From NCBI GenBank assembly GCA_963921335.3, contig CAWUFC020000001.1:2170001-2234000 (forward strand): a DNA stretch of 64,000 nucleotides, given 5' to 3'. Both the position numbers and the translations under genes were made by a program. The notes beneath the pieces were generated by a model. It saw only the letters and a list, made by a program, of their open reading frames with translations. It had not been told where the DNA came from and ran no database searches. Below, one piece after another: positions 44,593-52,634 of the stretch. Origin of the DNA: CAWUFC02 sp963921335. Lineage in GTDB: Bacteria; Pseudomonadota; Gammaproteobacteria; Pseudomonadales; Halieaceae. Each line of letters begins with the position of its first letter. Positions within the stretch are counted from its first letter, which is position 1.

Positions 44593-45888
44593 TCAGGCTG
44601 GCGCGCGGTCCAGGTCTTCAGGCAGGGTGCGTGCCGCCAGGTAAAAGTGCACCGTGGACCAGGCCAGAACTATGGGAATCAGGTACAACATCGCGAAGCG
44701 CAGTGCCTCTGTGCCTTCCGTGGGGGTGAGGTAGTCACTGAGCATGCCGACCATCCAGGGGCCTGCGCCAAGGCCAATGATGTTCAGAATAAAGAACAGG
44801 ATGGCGGAAGACATAGCCCGCATACGCAGCCCGACAAGGCCGTGGGTCACGGCAAGGGTATTGCCCAGGTAGACGTTGTGTAACAAGCCGGGAACCGCAG
44901 CAAAGGCCAGCGCCAGGTAGGGGTTGTCCACCAGGTAAACCGCGGTGGCGAAGGGCAGGGCGATGACGCCGACCAGAGCCGGCAGCCAGGCGTACCAGCG
45001 GCGATCTCTCGGTGCCAGTTTGTCTGCAATATAACCGCCAAAAAACACCCCAATGGCGCCAAGCAGCCCGATAATCAGAGCCAGCCAGGTGCCCAGCTCG
45101 CCGGTGCTCATGCCATGGCTCCTGATAAAGAAGGAAGCGGTCCAGCTGGAAATGCTGTATCCGGCGAAGGCGTTCAGTGCTGCACCGAGGGCCAGGTGGC
45201 GAAAAGTCATTCGGCTCCACAGCAGTTTCAGTATGTCTTTGGTGGGTGGTGGCTTGGCCTCAGCCTGACGTTCTTCCATCGCGCCTCGAGGTGGCTCAGC
45301 AATGGTAAAGCGCACCAGTGCTGCCAGCAGGATGCCGGGTATACCCACCACCAGAAAGGCCACTCGCCAGCCAAAAAACTCGTTGAGCCAGCCGCCAAAC
45401 AAAAAGCCAAACAGGATGCCCCAGTTCACGCCGGTGGAATAAAAGCCCAGGGCACTGGCGCGTTTCTCCGGGGGAAAAATATCCGAGATGATGGAATGAG
45501 AAGGCGGGCTGCCGCCGGCCTCGCCCACGCCGACACCGATACGCGCCAGCAGCAGCTGAACATAGTTTTGGACAAACCCGGATATCGCCGTCATAAAGCT
45601 CCAGGTAAACAGCGCCAGCGCGACAATGTTGCGGCGGTTGGAGTGGTCAGCCCAACGCGCGATGGGAATGCCTGCGGTGACGTAGAACACGGCGAAAGCG
45701 AAACCGGTCAGCAACCCCAGCTGGCCGTCAGACAGGTCCAGGTCGGCCTTGATGGATTCCTGCAGAATCGCCAGCAGCTGTCGATCGATGAAGTTGAAGC
45801 TGTAGACAACCGTCAGCACACCCAGGGCATAGTAAGCGGCCTTGGTGCTGGAATAGGGGTTCTCGGTGACCGGCGGGGCATCACTCAT
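44593..45888 (-). CDS. Spinster-like MFS transporter
   Basis: The 431-residue protein has 12 predicted membrane helices and the MFS motifs GIPIARWADHSNRRN (loop 2-3) and GVGEAGGSPPSHSIISDIFPPEKRASALG, typical of the spinster-type branch. Such carriers often sit in catabolic clusters for hydrophobic acids. It is related in pattern to the carrier at 58731-60053. It lies about 130 bases downstream of the 3-hydroxyacyl-CoA dehydrogenase gene on the same strand. Confidence 0.82.
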   Translation of the reverse strand: MSDAPPVTENPYSSTKAAYYALGVLTVVYSFNFIDRQLLAILQESIKADLDLSDGQLGLLTGFAFAVFYVTAGIPIARWADHSNRRNIVALALFTWSFMTAISGFVQNYVQLLLARIGVGVGEAGGSPPSHSIISDIFPPEKRASALGFYSTGVNWGILFGFLFGGWLNEFFGWRVAFLVVGIPGILLAALVRFTIAEPPRGAMEERQAEAKPPPTKDILKLLWSRMTFRHLALGAALNAFAGYSISSWTASFFIRSHGMSTGELGTWLALIIGLLGAIGVFFGGYIADKLAPRDRRWYAWLPALVGVIALPFATAVYLVDNPYLALAFAAVPGLLHNVYLGNTLAVTHGLVGLRMRAMSSAILFFILNIIGLGAGPWMVGMLSDYLTPTEGTEALRFAMLYLIPIVLAWSTVHFYLAARTLPEDLDRAPA

Positions 45889-46017
45889 GGGCTGGTCCTG
45901 TTTGTTGTTATTGTGTGCGGCCCAATATGGCTGAAGCCCGATGTTGGTGCAAGTCAGGCCTGCAGCCGGTTTCCGTCTACTAGCAGCGGCCGCGCATCTC
46001 CCGAGCAGTCGGGAAAG

Positions 46018-47283
46018 TTACAGATCGATAAAACGACCGCCCTCGGCAGCCAGTTTGCGCAGGGTGTCTGCAGGGGCCAAACGCTCGTTGCTTGCGGCCA
46101 GTTGCTCCATGCGAGCCAGTACTTTATCTGCGCCAATGGTATCGCCGTAGTACATGGGGCCGCCCTTGTCCCTGGGCCAGCCGTAGCCGTTCAGCCAGAT
46201 CACGTCGATGTCACCGGCACGCTGCGCCTTGCCTTCCTCAAGAATTTTCAGGCCCTCGTTAATCATCGGGAACACACAGATTTCTATGATTTCATCCGGC
46301 GACATGGTTTTGCTCTCGGTGATGCCGGTGACTTCGCGAATGATCTTCTCTGCGACCTCGGACGGGGTACGGTTACGCTCCTCGTCGTAGTCGTAGTAAC
46401 CGGCGTCGGTCTTCTGGCCGCGGCGGTCCAGTTCGCAAAGGGCATCGCGAATTGGGGATTTGGTTTTTGCCCCTTTCTTCCAGCCGATATCCAGCCCCGC
46501 CATATCTGACATCTGGAAGGGCCCCATCCGAAAGCCAAAGTGATTAAAGGCCTCGTCGATGCCCCAGGGCATGATGCCCTGGTTGATCAAAATATCGGTG
46601 CCAACGCCGCGCAGTGCCAGAATACGATTGCCCACAAAGCCGGGACATACGCCTACCAGGGCGGCGATCTTGCCGATGTGTCCGCTCAGCTGCATAGACG
46701 TGGCGATCACGTCATCGGCGGTATGGTCGGCGCGAACCACTTCGAGCAACTTCATGACGTTGGCCGGCGAAAAAAAGTGCAGGCCAATCACATCTTCCGG
46801 GCGACTGGTCTGTGCTGCGATTTCGTCGATGTTGAGCGCTGAGGTGTTGGTGGCGAGAATGGCGCCGCCTTTGCACACGCTATCCAGTTTGCCAAAGATC
46901 TCTTTTTTGATGGCCATGTCTTCAAACACCGCCTCGATGATCAGGTCGCAGTCGGCCAGGTCATTGATATCCAGGCTGGGGGTGAGCCGGCCCATACGTA
47001 TATCCACTTCTTCCATCGGAAAGCGGCCGCGACTGGCACTGCGCTCGTAGTTTTTGCGGATCACCCCAAAGCCTCGATCCAGCGCTTCCTGCTGCGTCTC
47101 GACAATAGTGACAGGAATGCCGGCATTGGCGAAATTCATGGAAATACCGCCTCCCATGGTGCCGGCGCCGATGATGCCAACGGTTTTGATATCACGCACG
47201 GGGATATCGGCAGGCAGGCCTTCGATAATGACAGCATCAGATTCAGAGCGGGCGATATAGTCGTCGACATCGGGCAGTGACAT
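46018..47283 (-). CDS. 3-hydroxyacyl-CoA dehydrogenase (no hydratase domain)
   Basis: The 421-residue protein oxidises 3-hydroxyacyl-CoA with NAD. It has the Rossmann motif VGIIGAGTMGGGISMNFANAG near 34-54, the HFFSPANVMKLLEVV catalytic region near 168, and two C-terminal 3HCDH domains (GFVGNRIL and GWPRDKGGPMYYGD). It lacks the N-terminal crotonase domain of FadB/FadJ, so the hydratase step must come from another gene, such as the MaoC or Ech proteins in the window. It is divergent from the secreted-protein module. Confidence 0.9.
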   Translation of the reverse strand: MSLPDVDDYIARSESDAVIIEGLPADIPVRDIKTVGIIGAGTMGGGISMNFANAGIPVTIVETQQEALDRGFGVIRKNYERSASRGRFPMEEVDIRMGRLTPSLDINDLADCDLIIEAVFEDMAIKKEIFGKLDSVCKGGAILATNTSALNIDEIAAQTSRPEDVIGLHFFSPANVMKLLEVVRADHTADDVIATSMQLSGHIGKIAALVGVCPGFVGNRILALRGVGTDILINQGIMPWGIDEAFNHFGFRMGPFQMSDMAGLDIGWKKGAKTKSPIRDALCELDRRGQKTDAGYYDYDEERNRTPSEVAEKIIREVTGITESKTMSPDEIIEICVFPMINEGLKILEEGKAQRAGDIDVIWLNGYGWPRDKGGPMYYGDTIGADKVLARMEQLAASNERLAPADTLRKLAAEGGRFIDL

Positions 47284-47348
47284 GCTTATTTTCCTTATTA
47301 GCTACTGCTAAACTTATTCCTTCAATACAACAGCGTTATACAAAAACA

Positions 47349-48197
47349 ATGATAAAACAACTGAGCTGTATCCTGTTTGCCGGGCTGTTTCTTGTGGGGT
47401 GTACAACCTCGACCAGCCAGGGTGAATACGTCGCTCCGCGTGCAGCCGACGGTATTCGTCCTGACCTGAATGGTATCTGGCAGGCAGTGAGTGCCGCGCA
47501 CTACGACCTGGAGCGGCATATGGCGCGTTCTTCACTGCAGGAGCGTGATGGTCCGCTGGGTCCTGTACCCGCCAAAGCCACCCTGTCCATGGGGGCAGTT
47601 GCGGCAGTGCCGCCCGGGCTGGGCGTGGTGGGTGGTGATGGGCGTATACCCTATAAACCTGCGGCCCTGGCGCAGCGCGAGCACAACCGCGCCAACTGGA
47701 GCCAGTTGGACCCGGAGGTGAAGTGTTATTTGCCGGGCGTTCCGCGTGCAACGTATATGCCGTTTTCCTTTCAGATCCTGCAGGGGGATGATGACATTTT
47801 TATCGCCTACCAATATGCAGGCGCGGTCAGAAATACCTACTCCGAAGATCCAGGTCCGGCACCCATTGATTCATGGATGGGTCAGTCAGTCGCCAGTTGG
47901 GATGGAGACACCCTGGTCCTTGAAGTGACCGGTCAGGTTGCCGATACCTGGCTGGATCGCTCAGGCAACCATCACAGCGCCCAGCTGAAAGTGACGGAGC
48001 GCTTCACGCCAATGGGACCGCATCATCTCTGGTACGAGGCCACGCTTGAAGACCCCGAGGTCTATACGCGGCCCTGGACCATCAGCATGCCTTTGTACCG
48101 GCGCATGGAGAAAGACATCCAATTGCTGGATTTCAAATGTGTGGAGTTTGTCGAGGAACTGCTATACGGCGAGTGGCGCCGTGAGCCGCTGGATTGA
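47349..48197 (+). CDS. Uncharacterised lipoprotein, first of a paralogous secreted pair
   Basis: I do not recognise a characterised family. From ATG 47349 the protein is 282 residues with a lipobox (LFLVGC, Cys18); an upstream in-frame ATG at 47277 would hide this signal and is rejected. The C-terminal half shows SWDGDTLVLEVTGQ, LKVTERFTPMG and YEATLEDPEVYTRPWTIS, a pattern shared with the next gene. It probably sits in the periplasm, tethered to a membrane. It overlaps no neighbour and lies 14 bases before its paralogue. Confidence 0.8.
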   Translation: MIKQLSCILFAGLFLVGCTTSTSQGEYVAPRAADGIRPDLNGIWQAVSAAHYDLERHMARSSLQERDGPLGPVPAKATLSMGAVAAVPPGLGVVGGDGRIPYKPAALAQREHNRANWSQLDPEVKCYLPGVPRATYMPFSFQILQGDDDIFIAYQYAGAVRNTYSEDPGPAPIDSWMGQSVASWDGDTLVLEVTGQVADTWLDRSGNHHSAQLKVTERFTPMGPHHLWYEATLEDPEVYTRPWTISMPLYRRMEKDIQLLDFKCVEFVEELLYGEWRREPLD

Positions 48198-48211
48198 GCG
48201 GGGAGATCACT

Positions 48212-49273
48212 ATGAAAGGTTTCAAGCTGCTTGTGTTACTGCTTCCCCTGGTCAATCTTGCCCAGGCGGAGATACCGCGAACCGCAGACGGTCGGCCCAA
48301 TTTTAACGGCACTTACGACGTGTCTACCCTGACGCCCACTGAGCGCCCCAAAGAATTTGGTGACAAGTTCTGGATTACACGGGAAGAGGCGGATGCACTG
48401 GTAGCTGCTCGTGACCTGGCGCGTCTGGATAATGTGAAAGACAGTGATCCCAATCGCAAGGCGCCGCCCAAGGGTGGTGACGGTAACTACGCCTACGGGG
48501 CCGGTGGAGTGGGGGGTTACAATGTCGAATGGGTGGATCCCGGCAAAGACGCCTTTGAAGTCGACGGCAGAATTCGCTCCTCCATTCTTAACGATCCACC
48601 GGACGGGCGTTATCCGAAAATGACAGAAGCGGGCATTGCCAAAGTCATGGCAGCGCGCAAAATGCGCCAACCCAATACCGGCACCGCCTGGTGGTTGGCG
48701 ATGGAAGGGCCGGGCCCTTACGATGGGCCGGAATCGCGCCCGGTTTCCGATCGCTGTCTGGCAGGTTTTGGTTCCACCGGCGGGCCACCTATGTTGCCCA
48801 CGCTATACAACAACTTTAAGCGTATTGTGCAGACCCCGGATCACGTCATGATCCTGATTGAGATGGTGCACGATGCGCGTATCGTCCGAATGAACAGCGA
48901 CCACGTCTCTGAGGATATTCGCAAGTGGATGGGTGATTCCATCGGCTGGTGGGAATGGGATACCCTCGTGGTGGATACCACCAACTTCACAGACAATCCC
49001 GGTTTGTATTTCGCCTCTCGCAACCTGCACGTGGTGGAGCGTTTCACCATGATTGATGAGGCGACGCTGCTATACCAGTTCACTGTCAACGATCCCGAGA
49101 TCTGGACGGAGCCCTTTAGCGGTGAATACGTTTGGCCCATGACCAACGACTCGGTCTACGAATATGCCTGTCACGAGGCCAACTATGCCATGGGCAATAT
49201 TTTGCGCGGCGCCCGATTACTGGAGTCAGAGTGGCAGGGCGAGCGTGCCGCCAGTGGAGATGAGAGCGAATGA
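48212..49273 (+). CDS. Uncharacterised secreted protein, second of the paralogous pair
   Basis: The 353-residue protein starts at ATG 48212 with a GGGGAGA ribosome site, and has a Sec signal peptide cleaved after LAQA (about residue 19). The region WEWDTLVVDTTNF, LHVVERFTMID and YQFTVNDPEIWTEPFSGE matches the C-terminal half of the lipoprotein before it; the N-terminal part begins with a IPRTADGRPNFNGTYDV motif. No catalytic motif is known to me. Its stop overlaps the ATG of the DUF6152 gene by 4 bases. Confidence 0.82.
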   Translation: MKGFKLLVLLLPLVNLAQAEIPRTADGRPNFNGTYDVSTLTPTERPKEFGDKFWITREEADALVAARDLARLDNVKDSDPNRKAPPKGGDGNYAYGAGGVGGYNVEWVDPGKDAFEVDGRIRSSILNDPPDGRYPKMTEAGIAKVMAARKMRQPNTGTAWWLAMEGPGPYDGPESRPVSDRCLAGFGSTGGPPMLPTLYNNFKRIVQTPDHVMILIEMVHDARIVRMNSDHVSEDIRKWMGDSIGWWEWDTLVVDTTNFTDNPGLYFASRNLHVVERFTMIDEATLLYQFTVNDPEIWTEPFSGEYVWPMTNDSVYEYACHEANYAMGNILRGARLLESEWQGERAASGDESE

Positions 49274-49697
49274 ATACCTTTAAACGTTTGAGCCTGTCAG
49301 CGCTGTTGGTGGTGGGGCTTACCCGGCTTACAATCTGGCCCATCATGCCTTTTCGGCTGAGTTTGATCCCAATCGTCCGCTGGTGTTGCGCGGGCCGGTG
49401 ACCAAAGTGGAATGGGTGAATCCACACGCCTGGATTCACCTTGAACACACCAATGAGCAGGGTGAAGTCGAGGCCTGGAAGGTAGAGGGCGGAACACCCA
49501 ACACGCTCCTGCGTCGAGGTATCAATCGCAATACGGTCAAGCCCGGTACCTATATCGTGGTTGACGGTTACCAGTCCAAGGACCGCTCCAACAGCGCCAA
49601 CGGTCGCAATATTACGCTGGCGAATGGTCGCAAGCTGTTTATGGGCTCCTCGGGTACCGGTGCACCCAAGGACGGCGCAGACCCTAACGAGCGCTAG
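49270..49697 (+). pseudogene. DUF6152 family protein, frameshifted in the signal peptide
   Basis: ATG 49270 overlaps the previous stop and encodes MNTFKRLSLSALLVVG, a signal peptide start, but the frame then runs out of homology. One added G in the run at 49314-49317 joins it to the frame reading AYPAYNLAHHAFSAEFD and on to PVTKVEWVNPHAWIHLE, the DUF6152 core, ending at 49697. The repaired protein would be 142 residues. Without repair, only an unanchored 104-residue part from GTG 49383 is open. Function of DUF6152 is unknown; it is likely periplasmic. Confidence 0.75.
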
Positions 49698-49706
49698 GAG
49701 CCAGCT

Positions 49707-50087
49707 ATGAAACAGTTTTTTGCTGCGGCCATGATCAGCTTGCTGGCGAGTGTCGCCAATGCCGATGCCGTGTTTGAATTGCGTACATATACAGCCCACG
49801 ACGGCAAGTTGGAGGCGCTGCAGGCCCGCTTTCGCAATCACACCATGGCTCTGTTCGAAAAACACGGCATGGTCAACGTGGGCTACTGGTTACCAGCAGA
49901 TACCGATAACACCCTCATCTACCTGTTGCGGCACAACAGTGATCAGGCCGCCAAAGCTTCCTGGCAGGGGTTTATCAACGACCCTGAATGGCAGCAGGTG
50001 TATCAAGACTCTAGGGCCAACGGTCCCCTGATCATCAATATCGACAATGTCTTTGTGAGGGCCACCGACTACTCCCAGATGAAGTAG
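49707..50087 (+). CDS. Secreted NIPSNAP-family protein
   Basis: The 126-residue protein has a signal peptide (cleavage after VANA, near 19) and a single NIPSNAP dimeric alpha-beta barrel domain: VFELRTYTAHDGKLEALQARF and the later MVNVGYWLP. Bacterial NIPSNAPs have no settled function; they resemble small monooxygenase folds. It ends the module, 9 bases after the DUF6152 gene, and converges on the TonB receptor gene with 13 bases between. Confidence 0.85.
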   Translation: MKQFFAAAMISLLASVANADAVFELRTYTAHDGKLEALQARFRNHTMALFEKHGMVNVGYWLPADTDNTLIYLLRHNSDQAAKASWQGFINDPEWQQVYQDSRANGPLIINIDNVFVRATDYSQMK

Positions 50088-50100
50088 TCGGCCTCGATCA

Positions 50101-52497
50101 TCAAAGCTGCAGTCTGAACTCTACTGCGTAGATACGCGGGTTCATGGGGTAGCCACCGCACTTGGGCACAAAACCGGGTTCACCGGGCTGCGATTCTACC
50201 GATGCATCGCAGGCGCGGGTGTTCCAGGCTTCTTCATCGGTGACGTTAGTAGCTGTGGCGTGCACGCTATAGCGGCCACTGTCGCTCACCCAGTTGGCCT
50301 GCAGGTCCAGGCGGCTATAACCGCCTTCGCTGTCGTGATTCTCTAGGTCGAAGTAGCGTTTGCCCACGTAGGCATAGGTGCCGCCCAGGGTAAACTGGCC
50401 AATGGAGGTAGGCCAGAAGTAGTGCATGGACAGCGCCGCTTTGTGCTCCGGTGTAAGGCGCAGGGTATTGCCTTTTACGTTCTCCGGAATGATCTCACCG
50501 AATTCATCCCTTTCCCCGTAGGTGTGGTTGGTGAAAAAGGCATCACCGGTAACTTCGCTGTGGTTGTAAGAGTAACTACCAATGGCCCGTAACCGGTCTG
50601 TGATCAGCCAGGTGCCGCTCAGCTCCAGGCCGTAGGTTTGAGCGTCGACATTGATCACTTCGTCCAGGCTGACACTGGCAGGGGGATCAGTGCGGAAACT
50701 GCGCAGCTGCTGCATGTCTTCGTAGTCATAGAAAAAGGCCACTACTTCAGCCTGCAGCTTGTTGTCGGCAACGGTACCTTTCCAGCCCAGCTCATACATG
50801 GTCAGGTCTTCCTGACCGAACAGACCGCTGGCGGCAATGCCGCCGTCTTCCAGAAAGTTGGATTCCAGCGAGCCCAGGCGGACACCGCCCATTTTGTAAC
50901 CGGTGGCGATGGTCGCCCACAGCAGTTGCCGGTCGGCGGGCCGGTAATTGAGACTGACCTTGCCGGTCAGGTTGTCGAACTCGTCTTCGTGCTCGACGTC
51001 GAAATCATCTACGTAGCGGGTGGGATCGCCGGTAAATGGCTCGGCGCTTGCGTCCACCAGAAAGTCTGGCTGGAAACCGCCGAACTCTCGGATGGCGTTG
51101 TAGTAGCGGAACTGGTTTTCCTTGCCGTTGTAGTCATCTTCTGAGTATCTCGCGCCTAGCACCAGCGCCCACTTGTCGGTGAGCTCGATATCGACTTCAC
51201 CGTATGCTGCCCAGGACTTGTTATCCACTTCACCGCTCTGGTAATAGAGAATGCCGAGAGGATTTTCCCAGAAATCACCTTCGAGATTGCTTACTGTCTG
51301 CGCATAGGGTTCCGTGGTGTTGATATTGTACGGCTGGAAGTTTTCATCCTCGAAGTGATAAAGACCAAATACAAAGTTCCAGCTGCGATCCCAGTTTGAG
51401 ACCAGTTGCACCTCGTGGGTAATTTGCTTCTGGTACTGGCCGGTATCCAGAATCACCGTGTAGTCATTGTCGGTGTTGTCATAGTCGGTAATCGATGTGT
51501 ACTCGTAGTTGAGGTAGCCATACAGGTAGCTGAATTGCACCGCGTCAAAGTCATAGCTGAATTTGGCGGTGATATTGTCGTTATTTTCCAGCTTGCCGCT
51601 GGAGGCGGTGTTATTTCTAAGCGTGAAGGGGTCGTCCAGTGATTCATTGGTTTTACCGTCTTGGCATTCCAGGTACTGGGCACTGAAGTTCAGGCCGCTC
51701 CATTCGTTAATGCAGTCATAGGAGTCTACCTGCACGCTGGCCTGAGGGGTGGAATCGGACTGCAGTTGGCTCAGCTTCAGCCAGAGCTGTGCCTTGTCGG
51801 TTATATCCCACTCAAACGAACCTTCATAAAAGGTCTGATCGATGGTATTTCGGTCCGGGCCCACGGTATTTTCCTGCAGGCCGTCTCGTTCGGTGTCGTG
51901 AATATAAAGTTTGGCGCGGAAGTTGTCGCTCAGGGGGCCGCTCACCATACCCGCCAATTCCTGGTGCCCGTAATTGCCCACCCGAACCCGGAAGTCAGCA
52001 AAAAACTCATCAGTGGGTTTCTTGCTAATGATGTTAATGGCACCGCCAGTGGTATTGCGCCCATATAAGGTACCCTGCGGGCCGCGCAGGACTTCCGTGC
52101 GTTCAGTATTCATGGGTGCCGAGCTTGTTGAGGTCACTTCTGCCTGGTATATGCCGTCGTTGTAGATGGCAACGCCAGGGTTCACACCCAGAGACTGGGA
52201 GAAGCGCCCGATGCCGCGAATAGAGATTTGCAGGGGTATAGAAGACTGATAGGTGAGGGAAGGCACCAGTGCTTCAAGGTCGAAGGCATTTCGTATATTC
52301 AGGGTCTCCAGCAAGTCACTGGAGAAGGCAGACACCGAGATGGCCGTATCCTGCAAATTGGTTTCCCGCTTGGTTGCGGTGACAATCACTTCTTCCAAAG
52401 TAAAGCCGTCATTGGCGCTGACGTTGCTGGTCGCTGTGCTTAGTGCCAGTGCAATGGCGGAAAGTGCAGACGGAGCAATGCCGTTGAATCGCTTCAT
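50101..52497 (-). CDS. TonB-dependent outer membrane receptor
   Basis: The 798-residue protein is a 22-strand beta-barrel receptor for energised uptake of a large or scarce substrate. A signal peptide (about 1-28) is followed by a TonB-box-like EEVIVTATKRETNLQ, the plug with LRGPQGTLYGRNTTGGAINI (near 133-152), and the barrel ending in AVEFRLQL with terminal Leu. It is of the type often annotated as iron receptor, but in this class many import organic substrates. Its divergent neighbour is the PQQ dehydrogenase operon, suggesting the substrate that operon handles. Confidence 0.92.
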   Translation of the reverse strand: MKRFNGIAPSALSAIALALSTATSNVSANDGFTLEEVIVTATKRETNLQDTAISVSAFSSDLLETLNIRNAFDLEALVPSLTYQSSIPLQISIRGIGRFSQSLGVNPGVAIYNDGIYQAEVTSTSSAPMNTERTEVLRGPQGTLYGRNTTGGAINIISKKPTDEFFADFRVRVGNYGHQELAGMVSGPLSDNFRAKLYIHDTERDGLQENTVGPDRNTIDQTFYEGSFEWDITDKAQLWLKLSQLQSDSTPQASVQVDSYDCINEWSGLNFSAQYLECQDGKTNESLDDPFTLRNNTASSGKLENNDNITAKFSYDFDAVQFSYLYGYLNYEYTSITDYDNTDNDYTVILDTGQYQKQITHEVQLVSNWDRSWNFVFGLYHFEDENFQPYNINTTEPYAQTVSNLEGDFWENPLGILYYQSGEVDNKSWAAYGEVDIELTDKWALVLGARYSEDDYNGKENQFRYYNAIREFGGFQPDFLVDASAEPFTGDPTRYVDDFDVEHEDEFDNLTGKVSLNYRPADRQLLWATIATGYKMGGVRLGSLESNFLEDGGIAASGLFGQEDLTMYELGWKGTVADNKLQAEVVAFFYDYEDMQQLRSFRTDPPASVSLDEVINVDAQTYGLELSGTWLITDRLRAIGSYSYNHSEVTGDAFFTNHTYGERDEFGEIIPENVKGNTLRLTPEHKAALSMHYFWPTSIGQFTLGGTYAYVGKRYFDLENHDSEGGYSRLDLQANWVSDSGRYSVHATATNVTDEEAWNTRACDASVESQPGEPGFVPKCGGYPMNPRIYAVEFRLQL

Positions 52498-52547
52498 AGT
52501 GGAACCCCCTGATCATTATTATGTTGCTCGCCAGCTCATTATTGTTT

Positions 52548-52561
52548 AGGTTTCTGAACCT
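52548..52561. promoter_or_regulatory. Small palindrome between receptor and PQQ dehydrogenase genes
   Basis: AGGTT and AACCT flank TCTG, giving a perfect 5-bp inverted repeat in the 137-base divergent gap (52498-52634). It is a candidate operator shared by both genes. The arms are short, and no clear promoter pair was assigned. Confidence 0.25.
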
Positions 52562-52634
52562 TGAGTATGTTTAGCGAACACTAAGAATAGTAGGACAGAG
52601 CTATCACCATGACAACAGCAGGCCACCCCAAGCC

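Noticed and set aside
46000..46013. CCCGA-GCAG-TCGGG hairpin after the 3-hydroxyacyl-CoA dehydrogenase gene
   Set aside because: A short stem without a T-run on either strand; it cannot be called a terminator.
45115..46509. 464-codon open frame antisense to the MFS and 3-hydroxyacyl-CoA dehydrogenase genes
   Set aside because: It spans two well-supported minus-strand genes and the gap between them and has no recognisable domain.
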